DNA from: Anabaena sp. FACHB-1237
GTDB lineage: Bacteria > Cyanobacteriota > Cyanobacteriia > Cyanobacteriales > Nostocaceae
Reading direction: 5' to 3'
Length of the DNA: 64,000 bases
Assembly: GCF_014696225.1 (NCBI RefSeq)
Contig: NZ_JACJPV010000017.1
Location: 30,727-94,726, forward strand
Below, piece by piece: positions 9,762 to 18,564 of the stretch (its first letter is position 1; every line of letters starts with the position of its first letter). Both the position numbers and the translations under genes were made by a program. The notes under the pieces were generated by a model, which worked only from the letters and a program-made list of their open reading frames with translations, was not told where the DNA came from and did no database searches.

Positions 9762-9794
9762 AGATCCCTGACTTCTTTAAGAAGTCGGGGATCT
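9762..9794. repeat. Dispersed 33-bp palindrome
   Basis: Copy of the AGATCCCNGACTTCTT family. One arm has CTGAC where the other reads GTCGG, so this copy has drifted by one pair. It lies between the purT promoter side and the DUF167 gene. Confidence 0.75.
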
Positions 9795-9862
9795 GGCTGT
9801 AAAAGTCTCCTGGTTCCCCTAGGGGGTATCTCTAAATGTCTAAAGTGACTATTAGTATCAAT

Positions 9863-10093
9863 TCAAATATCAGAAGTTAAAATTTCCACAACTTTATGAC
9901 GAGAAGATAAACCTAATTTGATGATCACATCAGACTTTTTTACTTGATATTTCTGGGAAATTAATGTTATTAATTCTGCGTTAGCTTTACCATCTATAGG
10001 TGGTGATTTTAAATGTACAATTAAACTACCATCTTCTAATTCTTCGATTCTTTGTTGTTTAGAACTAGGTTTAACTTTGACTTTTTTCTGCAT
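9863..10093 (-). CDS. DUF167 / YggU-family small protein
   Basis: 76 residues. [37 protein letters not shown] followed by [10 protein letters not shown] matches the DUF167 (YggU) fold: the V-P-S-K beta strand, the L-K-x-P-P-x-x-G-K-A-N motif and the G-x-x-S-R-x-K motif. The family is widespread and its molecular role is not established. ATG 10093 is preceded only by AT-rich sequence. Confidence 0.85.
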   Translation of the reverse strand: MQKKVKVKPSSKQQRIEELEDGSLIVHLKSPPIDGKANAELITLISQKYQVKKSDVIIKLGLSSRHKVVEILTSDI

Positions 10094-10178
10094 TTTTGTT
10101 TTTTATATTGATATTCTTTTAGGTTGATATGTTATATTTATCTTGACAACCAATAACTCTCAATTATCAATTGTCAAT

Positions 10179-10282
10179 TAACCTGTTGTGCTTTTAATTT
10201 GGACAATAGATGCAAGCAAGATGCTTGCACTACACTAATTTTAGGTTTTTTAGTTATACAGTGAGTGCTGCACATCAGCTTA
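10179..10282 (-). mobile_element. MITE-like ~104-bp element, copy 2 (divergent)
   Basis: Same layout as the other copies but more diverged inside, with the core palindrome GCAAGCAAGATGCTTGC. A 16-bp direct repeat, TATCAATTGTCAATTA, lies at 10165-10180 and at 10281-10296. The repeat overlaps both ends of the element, so it may be a target duplication or a repeat that was there before. Confidence 0.7.
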
Positions 10283-10289
10283 TCAATTG

Positions 10290-10601
10290 TCAATTACTCA
10301 ACATTCTCTTAACCTGTGCTGGTTGTAATGGTTTACGTTCAATATTTTGAAAACATTCAATTTCTTTGAGATGACTATAGGCATTTTTAAAATTACTCAG
10401 ATTTAATAATACAATATCTTGATATACTGCATCCGCAGGAGATTTGATATCTATAATTATTTCCTGTAATTGATTTTTAGCGATCGCAATATGCAAATAT
10501 TTTAAAAACACTTCTCGTTTTTTAGAACGTACAGTTAATAAATACCAATTACTCTGATTATTATTACTTACTGGAGATTCTACAGGTTCAATAGTGGACA
10601 T
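10290..10601 (-). CDS. Conserved cyanobacterial protein with NusG N-terminal-like fold
   Basis: 103 residues. NWYLLTVRSKKREVFLKYLHIAI resembles the start of an NGN (NusG N-terminal) domain, and the later DIVLLNLSNFKNAYSHLKEI fits its helix before the variable part. There is no KOW domain. The ending PLQPAQVKRMLSN is polar. The NGN assignment is a pattern-level inference. If correct, it is a short stand-alone NusG-like protein that might touch RNA polymerase. The last 7 bases of a MITE-flanking repeat reach into its 3' end. Confidence 0.5.
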   Translation of the reverse strand: MSTIEPVESPVSNNNQSNWYLLTVRSKKREVFLKYLHIAIAKNQLQEIIIDIKSPADAVYQDIVLLNLSNFKNAYSHLKEIECFQNIERKPLQPAQVKRMLSN

Positions 10602-10738
10602 AATTTGTATTTTGCTATTACTTGTTAATTAAAGAAATTGATTATTCCATAACATCTTACAGCAAATTGTCCATCAGATGTTTAGGTAATATAATTTTTT
10701 TTCTAGGAATTTTTCTTGGAAACCGTTAATTAACCCTT

Positions 10739-10766
10739 GTAGAGACGTTAAATGAAACATCTCTAC
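10739..10766. terminator. GTAGAGACGTT hairpin downstream of the amidohydrolase gene
   Basis: Inverted repeat GTAGAGACGTT / AACATCTCTAC separated by six bases, 26 bp beyond the stop of the minus-strand M20 gene. Position and symmetry suggest a terminator; no long T-run follows. Confidence 0.4.
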
Positions 10767-10791
10767 ATTTATCATTTATCAATTACCAACT

Positions 10792-11970
10792 TTATTTCCT
10801 TGACCAATATTTATATGCTGCACAACTTAATGTGATTACACCTGTCACAATAGCAGATTCATCTACTTCAAACTGGGGGTGATGAAGAGGATAATTATCT
10901 CTATCAGGATAACCTACACCTAAACGAAACATAGCACCAGGAGCGTGTTCTAAATATACAGAAAAATCCTCTGCACCTAAAGAGGGTTCTGGTAAAATCT
11001 GGATGTGATCATTAGTTAAAGCCTCTTCAGCCACAGACTGTAATAACTGTGTTAAACTATAGTCATTTTGGACACTAGGCACACCAGGCACATATTGAAT
11101 CTCATATTTAGCATTATAACAATTACAAACATTAGCTACTATATTTTCAATCCATTGAGGTAATTCAGTCCGGGTATCGGGATGTAGCGATCGCACAGTA
11201 CCCGATAATTCTACCTGATCAGCGATAATATTTGCTGCCCTACCACCGCTAATTTTACCAATACTCAATACAACAGGATGTAACGGATTTTGAGTGCGGC
11301 TAATAGCTTGTTGTAAAGCTGTAATCACTTGAGAACTAATCCAAATCGCATCAATAGCTTCATGAGGACGCGCACCATGTCCAGACTCACCAAATATATT
11401 AATTTTTAGATTATCTGCTGCGGCTGTTAATGCACCATAACGAATACCCACAGTACCCGCAGGAATAGAGGGGAAAACGTGCAACCCTAAAATTGCACCG
11501 ACATTATTCATAACCCCATCAGCTATCATCCAAGAAGCACCTTGAGCAATTTCTTCTGCCGGTTGGAATAAAAATCTGATCTTACCACCTATTTCTGGCG
11601 CAATTTGGGAAAGTACCATCGCAGTTCCCAAACCTACAGTAGTATGAATATCATGGCCACAAGCGTGCATCACTCCTGAAATACGAGAAGCATAATCTAA
11701 ACCAGTACGCTCTTGAATAGGTAAAGCATCCATATCAGTGCGAATAGCTAATATATGATCACTATCCTGCGTCCCTTGTAATTCTGCTAATACGCCAGTT
11801 TTACCAACTCCTTCTTGAGCGTGGAGCCCACTAGATGATAGCACACCGGCAACAAAAGCGGCGGTTTGATATTCCTGACCACTCAACTCTGGATGTGCGT
11901 GAAGATGACGACGAATTTCTACTAGTCTGGGGGCTAAGGTTGTTGTTAAGTGCTTGATTTGAGTTAGCAT
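10792..11970 (-). CDS. M20-family amidohydrolase (hippurate/IAA-amino-acid hydrolase type)
   Basis: 392 residues. Metal-site motifs are in order: RRHLHAHPELSGQEYQT at the N terminus, RTDMDALPIQE, MHACGHDIHTT, FQPAEEIAQGASWMI and the C-terminal PSLGAEDFSVYLEHAPGAMFRLG with YPLHHPQFEVDE. The lid/dimerisation domain lies between. These are the marks of the M20D subgroup, which cleaves amide bonds of N-acyl amino acids. The physiological substrate is not known. ATG 11970 has little visible ribosome site. It is a single-gene unit. Confidence 0.85.
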   Translation of the reverse strand: MLTQIKHLTTTLAPRLVEIRRHLHAHPELSGQEYQTAAFVAGVLSSSGLHAQEGVGKTGVLAELQGTQDSDHILAIRTDMDALPIQERTGLDYASRISGVMHACGHDIHTTVGLGTAMVLSQIAPEIGGKIRFLFQPAEEIAQGASWMIADGVMNNVGAILGLHVFPSIPAGTVGIRYGALTAAADNLKINIFGESGHGARPHEAIDAIWISSQVITALQQAISRTQNPLHPVVLSIGKISGGRAANIIADQVELSGTVRSLHPDTRTELPQWIENIVANVCNCYNAKYEIQYVPGVPSVQNDYSLTQLLQSVAEEALTNDHIQILPEPSLGAEDFSVYLEHAPGAMFRLGVGYPDRDNYPLHHPQFEVDESAIVTGVITLSCAAYKYWSRK

Positions 11971-12183
11971 AGCAATAATTTATGATATTCCCGATCATCT
12001 TCTTTATACATTATAAACAACTGTAAACAGGTTAAATAAGGAAATAGGATGCAAAAAACAGGATCATCAAGAAATCTAAAAAAAATATAAACTTTTGTAA
12101 AAAACCTTTGCAATTTTTGCAAAAAAGTGTATATTAAATGGGACTGAATATACTGAAAGATTTATAGTCTACTAAATATGTAG

Positions 12184-12220
12184 ATGCCCCTAATTTTTTT
12201 GATAAATTAGGGGTATCTTT
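12184..12220. terminator. CCCCTAAT hairpin with T-rich tail
   Basis: Perfect arms GATGCCCCTAATT and the matching AAATTAGGGGTATC with a short T-rich loop, followed by TATCTTTGTTTA. It looks like a factor-independent terminator read on the plus strand. No gene precedes it on that strand, so a small RNA from about 12,110 is possible. A (GGAGTCA)n-like run follows at 12,229. Confidence 0.45.
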
Positions 12221-12296
12221 GTTTATAAGGAGTCAGGAGTCGGGAGTCAGGAGTCACAATGAAAAAATCTTGACTTTTGAATGCATGACTTTTTTC

Positions 12297-13991
12297 CTAC
12301 CTCCATCCTAACCAGCGTAAAAATGGAACTATTAAGTAATAGTTAATACTTAAACATAAACTCAAAGCAATACTAACTAAAGTAAAAAAAGCTACAGGCT
12401 GGAAAAACTCTAAACTGTGGGGTTGACTGGTAAAGTGGAATAAACTTACCTTTAATCCTATTTTGTATAATAAAGCGATTATATTAGTAATTAACAAAGG
12501 AGTCAGAATAGCATAAGCTATTTTATGACTGCGTAAACCCAAACCAACAATCAAAATAAATAATGATGTTAAAATCCATATAGTGATAGCTTCTGCCGCA
12601 TCTAAAGGACTAATAAATAGAGACGCTATCCAACCCAAAGCATAACCAATACAACCTAGTAAAGCGGATAATATAAAACGTCTTTTTTGTCCAAAACAAC
12701 CGGATAGAGTAATTCCCCAGGAAGTTCCCAAGCCAGATAAAGCATACATAATAAATTCTAATAGTAAATAATCAGGTTTATTGTTGAGCAAAGTTGGCAA
12801 TTGAGAAGATAAAGATGAGAATAGTTCTAACCAGCGATCGCCCAAATGAGTATGATAAGCTAAGAAAAAACCAATTACAGTACCACCAATGGTACAAATA
12901 CTAGTAATGAATATAGTCCAAATAGTAGCTAGACAAGCGAAAACAACCTGCCAAATTAACTTAATAATAGATAAACTGACATTACCCAGAGTGTGAGCAA
13001 CATTAGTAGCAGCTTGAACAATTATAGCACCGATACTATTAAATAAATCCGATTTGGGGGCAGGAGAAGCAATTTTGAGTAATCTTTTATAAATAATAGC
13101 AGCATGAGGAGGACGGGATGGAACATCCTCCGCAATCATTTCATCAAGTAAATCAGCCAAATCAGAATTTATTTGACAATAACCACGCCATTTTAACTTA
13201 CCAGTGACAGCATCTTCTAATTCTGGGGGATATTTACCAGTAAGTAACTGAATCATAGTACGTCCGAGAGCATAAAAATCTGCTGCAGGTCCTACATTAC
13301 CACCGCGAACTTGTTCTTGGGGACTATAACCAGAAGAATACAGTCGAGTAGAAGAAGGTTGAGATTGGAGAATGGAACCAGTGAACTGTTTAGCACCGCC
13401 GAAGTCAATTAACACCAATTGATCATCATCCCCAGGGACATTCCGCAACATCAAATTAGAAGGTTTAATATCCCGATGAATAATTTGTTTTTTATGTAAC
13501 TCCTGTAAAATCAGTATAGCTTGAATAAACCATTGTAAAACCTGATCCTCTGGACAACCTTGGAGAGAATTTTGCAACACAGACTCCAAAGTTTGTCCAT
13601 TGATTTTTTCCATCACCAAACATGGTAACTGTAAAGGTTGAGGACTATTGATAGTAACTTGAAAATAGCCATCAGCATCAACTTTTGGCACACCAGAATA
13701 ACGGAAATTACTTAAAACTTCCGCTTCTTGAATAAACAACTCCAAGGCTTTAGGTGTAGTATCTATTAACACCTTTAAAACCTTTTCGGATTGAGTTTTA
13801 GTATCCCAAAGCGTGTAGATATGGGAAAAACCTCCTAAACCAAGACGGTGAAGAGGGACATAACGGTTCAATAGCTGTAAAGGAGAGCCGCAGCTATGAC
13901 AGAATTTATTACCCCAGGGTTGGGGATAAGGACGTTGACAATGGGGATTTATGCAGTGAACCGCACTCTGAGTTATCTGGGTCAAAACCAC
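12297..13991 (-). CDS. Membrane-bound serine/threonine protein kinase
   Basis: 564 residues. An N-terminal zinc-ribbon (CINPHCQRPYP...NKFCHSCG, residues ~13-36) precedes a Hanks-type kinase domain of about 260 residues. The kinase shows the glycine loop LGLGGFSHIYTL, the lysine in KVLKVL, HRDIKPSNLML, DFGGAKQF and the APE-like SGYSPQEQ. All catalytic residues are present. The C-terminal ~240 residues contain about six or seven hydrophobic segments, so the kinase is anchored to the membrane. This zinc-ribbon/kinase/membrane layout is common in filamentous cyanobacteria; targets are unknown. It starts with GTG at 13991. Confidence 0.85.
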   Translation of the reverse strand: MVLTQITQSAVHCINPHCQRPYPQPWGNKFCHSCGSPLQLLNRYVPLHRLGLGGFSHIYTLWDTKTQSEKVLKVLIDTTPKALELFIQEAEVLSNFRYSGVPKVDADGYFQVTINSPQPLQLPCLVMEKINGQTLESVLQNSLQGCPEDQVLQWFIQAILILQELHKKQIIHRDIKPSNLMLRNVPGDDDQLVLIDFGGAKQFTGSILQSQPSSTRLYSSGYSPQEQVRGGNVGPAADFYALGRTMIQLLTGKYPPELEDAVTGKLKWRGYCQINSDLADLLDEMIAEDVPSRPPHAAIIYKRLLKIASPAPKSDLFNSIGAIIVQAATNVAHTLGNVSLSIIKLIWQVVFACLATIWTIFITSICTIGGTVIGFFLAYHTHLGDRWLELFSSLSSQLPTLLNNKPDYLLLEFIMYALSGLGTSWGITLSGCFGQKRRFILSALLGCIGYALGWIASLFISPLDAAEAITIWILTSLFILIVGLGLRSHKIAYAILTPLLITNIIALLYKIGLKVSLFHFTSQPHSLEFFQPVAFFTLVSIALSLCLSINYYLIVPFLRWLGWR

Positions 13992-14105
13992 GAAATTACA
14001 AAGGCTGGATTGATTTTAGCGCCTATTTAGCGTCTATTCCACAAAGATAGATCATACCTTAGCCAGAAAATCCCGGAATTATTGAGCAGATGTTTTAAAA
14101 ATTTT

Positions 14106-14208
14106 AGGGTGCGTCAGACTGTATCAATCCTGTAAATAAATAGATTGTTGATATCTGACGCACCCTACCATGTAGGATGTGTAGTAAATGCAAGCATCTT
14201 GCTTGCAT
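14106..14208. repeat. GTAGGGTGCGTCAGA palindrome plus GCAAGCATCTTGCTTGC hairpin
   Basis: 14106-14167 is a ~62-bp inverted repeat with ends AGGGTGCGTCAGACT and TCTGACGCACCCT. It is followed at 14188-14208 by the perfect palindrome ATGCAAGCATCTTGCTTGCAT, the same core that sits in the MITE-like family. The rest of 13,992-14,680 holds no gene I can support. A weak hydrophobic minus-strand frame at 14,382-14,654 looks like a remnant. Confidence 0.75.
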
Positions 14209-14680
14209 TGCTGATAAATTATTCAGCTATCAGTAATCAGTTAATACCAGTAATAAAAGGAATTGAGAAATTTTAATTTCACTATTATCTACATCTGGTT
14301 CTTGTCATTGTTCCTATTAAAATATTTGATGATGGCTGATAACTGACGGATGAATACTTACAAAATTATTGAGCAAAATACCTAAATTAACGTACTGATG
14401 AATTGTAGGAAAACATAAAGAAATATTAATAGGTTGGTAGTTATCACAAGAATAATAGTTAAATAATTTTGGGAGCAATAAAAATGTAGCTTGCTCTTGA
14501 GAATAAAAACCAGGAATAGTAGATAGGTAAAAGTAGATAAGTACAAATAGGGGAAAAAATACTCTTCATTCCTAATTATGCCTATCATACCTAAAATTAC
14601 TAATGAAGAAATGGGTAAATCTACCAAAAATTGCTGCACATCAAAAATAATCATCTGTACTCAACGACATAGGAAAAAAA

Positions 14681-15400
14681 ATGAGTAATAACTTAGCGAT
14701 GGAATTACGGTTAGGAACAAGACAAGCCCATACAGATGCAGAAAACGTAGGTTTTATGAAATGTTTTCTCAAAGGAGTAGTAGTTAAAGATGCCTTTGCG
14801 AAATTTCTGAGTAACTTGTATTTTGTTTATAGTGAACTAGAGACGGCAATACAGCAACATCAACAACATCCTGTGATTAAATTAATTTACTTTCCTGAAC
14901 TTAACCGTCAATCATATTTAGCTAAAGACATGGCATTTTATTATGGAGAAACATGGCCACAACAAATAATTCCTTCTCCTGCTGCTCAAACTTATATAGC
15001 CAGAATTAGACAACTATCAGAACATGAACCAGCATTATTATTAGGACATAGTTACACTCGTTACATGGGTGATCTTTCTGGTGGACAAATGTTACAAAAA
15101 GTTGCCCAGTCAGCTTTAAAACTTTCAGGTTATGAAGGTACATCTTTTTACAACTTTGAGCAAATTACTGATAAAAAAGCCTTCAAAGATAAATATCGTC
15201 AAGCGTTAGATGCTGTACCAACAGATGAAATTATGGTCAAGAAAATTGTGGCAGAAGCTAATTATGCTTTTAAATTAAATATGCAGATTGTTCAAGAATT
15301 AGAAGCTAGTTTAATTTTAGCTTTAGGAGCAGAGACTTATCAGCAGTTGACTGTTTCTAAAAACCCTGGAAGTACAGAAGTTCGTGCTGTTCATTCTTAG
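14681..15400 (+). CDS. ho: Heme oxygenase (biliverdin-producing)
   Basis: 239 residues, the normal length. RLGTRQAHTDAENVGFMKCFLKG carries the proximal heme-ligand His, and LLLGHSYTRYMGDLSGGQMLQKVAQ is the distal-helix signature with the conserved glycines. The enzyme opens heme to biliverdin IX-alpha, CO and iron, using reduced ferredoxin, and feeds phycobilin synthesis. hemN lies 333 bp downstream on the same strand. In several cyanobacteria a second heme oxygenase and hemN are induced together in low oxygen, so this may be the low-oxygen isozyme. The sequence alone does not separate HO1 from HO2. ATG 14681 is used. Confidence 0.9.
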   Translation: MSNNLAMELRLGTRQAHTDAENVGFMKCFLKGVVVKDAFAKFLSNLYFVYSELETAIQQHQQHPVIKLIYFPELNRQSYLAKDMAFYYGETWPQQIIPSPAAQTYIARIRQLSEHEPALLLGHSYTRYMGDLSGGQMLQKVAQSALKLSGYEGTSFYNFEQITDKKAFKDKYRQALDAVPTDEIMVKKIVAEANYAFKLNMQIVQELEASLILALGAETYQQLTVSKNPGSTEVRAVHS

Positions 15401-15733
15401 GTTTATGTAGTCAATAATTCTATTTACTTTGATTTTTTATAGTATTGTAATTTTAACCGGGTTTCTTTACGTAAGTCTTTGTTGGTTGTAATTTAACGTG
15501 AAAATACAATACTATCAATGTTGGTTTTTCGATTAATTCAAGTTACAAGAAATAACCAAGATTTTAGGTTTTGTTCTCTGAACTCAAGCAACAGAAAATA
15601 AATACAATGTTGGGCTTCCCTACGTCAACCCAACCTACAAAAATTACCAGAATTATTGCCAGAATTATGTTATTTGTGTAAATCCTAAAATACAAATTTC
15701 CACTTCTATCATTGTAGTTACTCGGAGGCTTTA
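15401..15733. other. Intergenic region between ho and hemN
   Basis: 333 bp, AT-rich, with no credible reading frame. It contains a GTTGGGCTTCCCTACGTCAACCCAAC imperfect inverted repeat around 15,610-15,637 (arms GTTGGG and CCCAAC) of a type found dispersed in Nostocales genomes. An AGGC ribosome site, CGGAGGC, lies just before hemN. A hemN promoter in this gap is plausible, so I do not claim an operon. Confidence 0.4.
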
Positions 15734-17116
15734 ATGGTTTTTCTATTACCTGGGGTTAAGTTTGATCTCGACTTAATTCAAAAGTATGATACTCGCGCTC
15801 CTCGATATACTAGTTATCCACCAGCTACAGAATTAACAGAAACATTTACTGTGGATGATTTCCAATGTGCAATTAATGCTTCTAATCGTAGAGAAACTCC
15901 ACTTTCTTTATATTTTCATATTCCGTTTTGTCAAAGTGCTTGTTATTTTTGCGGTTGTAATACCGTAATTACTAATAATAAGAATATGGCTAAACCTTAT
16001 TTAGAAAATTTAGTACAAGAAATTAGACATACTGCTGATTGGATTGATACCCAAAGACAGGTATTACAAATTCATTGGGGTGGAGGTACTCCCAATTATT
16101 TAGAACCTGATCAGGTAGAATTTTTATGGAATAAGATTAATCGTTATTTCCATGTTGCTAAAAATGCAGAGGTTTCTATTGAAATTAATCCCCGTTATAT
16201 CAATAGAGACTATATCCAATTATTGCGAGATGTGGGTTTTAATCGCATTAGTTTTGGCATTCAAGACTTCGATCCTCAAGTACAAAAAGCTGTCAATCGT
16301 ATCCAACCAGAAGCAATGTTATATAATGCTATGAGTTGGATTAAAGAAGCTAAATTTGATAGTGTAAATGTAGATTTAATTTATGGTCTCCCTCATCAGA
16401 ATTTACAAACTTTCCGAGAGACATTACACAAAACAATGGCTTTAGAACCTGATAGAATTGTGGTCTTTAATTTTGCTTATGTACCTTGGATGAAACCTGT
16501 ACAAAAACGTATTTCTGAAGTTGATTTACCAGGGGCTAGAGAAAAATTAGATATCCTGAAAATGACCATTGAGGAATTAACTACTAACGACTATTTATTT
16601 ATCGGTATGGATCATTTCGCTAAGAAAAATGATGAGTTAGCGATCGCTCAACGTCATGGTACTCTCAAACGCAACTTTCAAGGTTACACTACCCACGCAG
16701 AAACAGAACTTTTTGGTTTTGGTGCTACTTCTATTAGTATGTTAGAGGATGCTTATGCCCAAAATTTCAAGGAATTAAAGGACTATTATCAAGCTGTAGC
16801 TGCTGGAGTAATTCCTACTAGTAAAGGCATTAAATTAACCAAGGATGACATGATTAGAAGAGATGTCATTATGTCTATCATGTCTCATTTCCAATTAAGT
16901 AAAACAGCCATAGAACGGAAATATCACATCAATTTTGATGAATATTTCTATCAGGAACTTCAGGAGTTAATTCCCTTGGAATTAGATGGTTTAGTTAATG
17001 TGTTTTCTGAAGCTATTCATGTTACTGATACTGGTAGATTATTAGTGAGAAATATCGCTGTTCTTTTTGATAGTCATACCAGAAATAGACAGAGACAATT
17101 TTCTCGTTCTATTTAA
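15734..17116 (+). CDS. hemN: Oxygen-independent coproporphyrinogen III dehydrogenase
   Basis: 460 residues. YDTRAPRYTSYPPATEL is the HemN N-terminal signature. HIPFCQSACYFCGCN carries the radical-SAM CxxxCxxC motif plus the fourth HemN cysteine. WGGGTPNYL, IEINPRYI, RISFGIQDFDPQVQKAVNRIQP and NVDLIYGLPHQ follow in order, and the HemN C-terminal domain is complete. It decarboxylates coproporphyrinogen III to protoporphyrinogen IX without oxygen. This matters at night, in mats, or in microoxic heterocysts. The start ATG lies 8 bases after CGGAGG. The heme oxygenase upstream uses the end product of the same pathway. Confidence 0.94.
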   Translation: MVFLLPGVKFDLDLIQKYDTRAPRYTSYPPATELTETFTVDDFQCAINASNRRETPLSLYFHIPFCQSACYFCGCNTVITNNKNMAKPYLENLVQEIRHTADWIDTQRQVLQIHWGGGTPNYLEPDQVEFLWNKINRYFHVAKNAEVSIEINPRYINRDYIQLLRDVGFNRISFGIQDFDPQVQKAVNRIQPEAMLYNAMSWIKEAKFDSVNVDLIYGLPHQNLQTFRETLHKTMALEPDRIVVFNFAYVPWMKPVQKRISEVDLPGAREKLDILKMTIEELTTNDYLFIGMDHFAKKNDELAIAQRHGTLKRNFQGYTTHAETELFGFGATSISMLEDAYAQNFKELKDYYQAVAAGVIPTSKGIKLTKDDMIRRDVIMSIMSHFQLSKTAIERKYHINFDEYFYQELQELIPLELDGLVNVFSEAIHVTDTGRLLVRNIAVLFDSHTRNRQRQFSRSI

Positions 17117-17145
17117 TGCAAACGTGACAAGACTTTTCAATACTT

Positions 17146-17173
17146 GTAGGGTTTTAGCAATGTTAAATCCCTA
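17146..17173. terminator. Hairpin after hemN
   Basis: GTAGGGTTTTAGCA pairs with TGTTAAATCCCTAC (one mismatch), 29 bp after the hemN stop. The position fits a terminator. A similar GGGGTTTAGCA palindrome occurs at 28,974. Confidence 0.5.
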
Positions 17174-17652
17174 CTTTGCCTAAGCCAAACTAGCAAAAAT
17201 CCTGATTTGTACCTCCTTGTTACCTTAATTAATAAGTAAATATTATTAATATTGTTGAAATAGTTTAAATATTTCTAATTTACAAAAATTCATAAAACTT
17301 CAATTTAATATTTTCTTAATAATTAATTGAGAAATATTACTATTTATGAACGATCTTGCAATAGTTTCGGCGATTTGGTAAAATTTCATAATCTAGGCGT
17401 AGTATGTCAATTTGTAAAATTAAGAAGATAGAATATTCTCAAACCCTTTATTGGTAATAGTTTGAGAGATAGGGAAAACCAGCAAAGAGAGAATTTTAAC
17501 CACTGTCTGAAAATTTTTGATCAAAAATTGAACTTTTTTTGATGTACTTTTGTAAAGTTCAAAAATCTGCATTTGACAAAATAGGCAATATATGGTATTG
17601 GGGAATATTTAATAAACCAGGAAGATATGAAGGAAATGATAGGAGTTCTGGT
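17174..17652. other. AT-rich intergenic region
   Basis: About 480 bp with no supported gene. It contains the palindrome AATTTTTGATCAAAAATT near 17,511 and a TTGAACTTTTT / AAAGTTCAA pair near 17,529-17,563. The latter could be a terminator-like or operator-like structure, but I cannot link it to a gene. Confidence 0.3.
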
Positions 17653-17844
17653 TTAAATTTCCCTATTATCCCTTCTTACAAATTGTTGAAAATCTTCTAT
17701 GGTTGGTTCTTCTAATTGATATTTTTCAGTAGTGTAATCTCCATAACCTACTTCAAATTGTTGAATAAAGCGTAACATTCCTACAACTCCCAAGGATTCA
17801 ATTAATGCTTTATATCCTTGTTGTCTAATTTCCGTTATTTTCAT
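17653..17844 (-). CDS. Small hypothetical protein beside a PIN toxin gene
   Basis: 63 residues from ATG 17844, with AGGA six bases ahead. An in-frame ATG at 17856 lies inside that ribosome-site region and is less likely. The protein is helical with an acidic tail (MKITEIRQQGYKALIESLGVVGMLRFIQQFEVGYGDYTTEKYQ). Small proteins of this look are common in cyanobacterial toxin-antitoxin neighbourhoods. No catalytic motif is seen and I do not recognise a named family. It lies 67 bp downstream of the PIN frame and may belong to the same transcript. Confidence 0.55.
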   Translation of the reverse strand: MKITEIRQQGYKALIESLGVVGMLRFIQQFEVGYGDYTTEKYQLEEPTIEDFQQFVRRDNREI

Positions 17845-17911
17845 AGGTTTCCTCATAAATTAAGTAGTTTTTACTCATCGTTTTACACTTTCTTCAACAT
17901 TAAAATAAAAA

Positions 17912-18325
17912 TCATGGCAAGATTTCTAGATATTTAACTTGTTCTGATTGAATTGAGTTAAAATGTCTTCTGTCTAAAGTTAAAATTCTTTTTATTTGAT
18001 GACTTTCTGCTAAAATGACTAAACTAGCATCAACAAAACCCAGAGGTAAATCTTTATACTTTTCCATAAGTTTTGTAATTTTATTAATATCATCTAACTC
18101 CATAGTAAGATAATTAAAATATTCATCACCTAAGTCTTCTATAAAACTTCTAGCGACTGTTTCTCCTAGATATTTAATAGCTAAATAATCAACTTCTGGT
18201 AAAACGGTTATAGGGATATAAATTTGATAATTGGTGATAATATTAACTGCTAGGTGATGGTAGTGGTCATCCCTATCTAAAAAAGCAATAATTCCACTGG
18301 TATCTGCTATTATTCTTCTGTCTAT
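17912..18325 (-). CDS. PIN-domain toxin (VapC-like) with no canonical start codon
   Basis: An open frame of about 138 codons reads RRIIADTSGIIAFLDRDDHYHHLAVNII at its start, then LPEVDYLAIKYLG, DLPLGFVDASLVILAESH and ILTLDRRHF. This is a complete PIN domain with acidic residues in IADTSG, PEVDY, FVDAS and LTLDRRHF. Upstream the frame closes with TAA after only 12 codons, and none of those codons is ATG, GTG or TTG. The likeliest initiation point is an ATA at 18323-18325 that overlaps the antitoxin stop. The only in-frame ATG (18103) would remove the first half and the first catalytic Asp. It may be a weakly expressed or dead toxin, an RNase in the active family. Confidence 0.65.
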   Translation of the reverse strand: MDRRIIADTSGIIAFLDRDDHYHHLAVNIITNYQIYIPITVLPEVDYLAIKYLGETVARSFIEDLGDEYFNYLTMELDDINKITKLMEKYKDLPLGFVDASLVILAESHQIKRILTLDRRHFNSIQSEQVKYLEILP

Positions 18326-18564
18326 AGTAGTTGTTCTGCTTTAGAGGATAAGTCGGATCTTCCACTTGTACCCATTCCTACAGATTTGGGTAATTTTTGC
18401 GGTTTTTTAGTCAGATAATCGGTGATTAGTTCTTGGATAATTTCAGGAATAGATTTTCCTGTTTGAGTTGCTAATTGTTGTAGGTTAGCTTCTGTTTCTT
18501 CTGGTAAATAAATTGTTGTTGGTTTCATTGGTTTCATAAGACAGATAGTTTGATTATAGATCAT
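18322..18564 (-). CDS. Ribbon-helix-helix antitoxin
   Basis: Up to 80 residues. KPTTIYLPEETEANLQQLATQTGKSIPEIIQELITDYLTKK is a ribbon-helix-helix DNA-binding domain: a short beta strand, then two helices, as in CopG/VapB-type antitoxins. The tail (GMGTSGRSDLSSKAEQLL) would wrap the toxin. ATG 18564 overlaps the stop of the methyltransferase gene as ATGA, which suggests coupled translation; MKPTTIY, beginning at about 18,528, is an alternative start. It overlaps the PIN frame at its end. Pairing of RHH and PIN is the usual VapBC arrangement. It probably autoregulates. Confidence 0.75.
   Translation of the reverse strand: MIYNQTICLMKPMKPTTIYLPEETEANLQQLATQTGKSIPEIIQELITDYLTKKPQKLPKSVGMGTSGRSDLSSKAEQLL

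Noticed and set aside
14382..14654. Hydrophobic minus-strand frame of 90 residues ahead of heme oxygenase
   Set aside because: No ribosome site, AT-driven composition, and another frame of the same DNA looks equally protein-like; at best a remnant.
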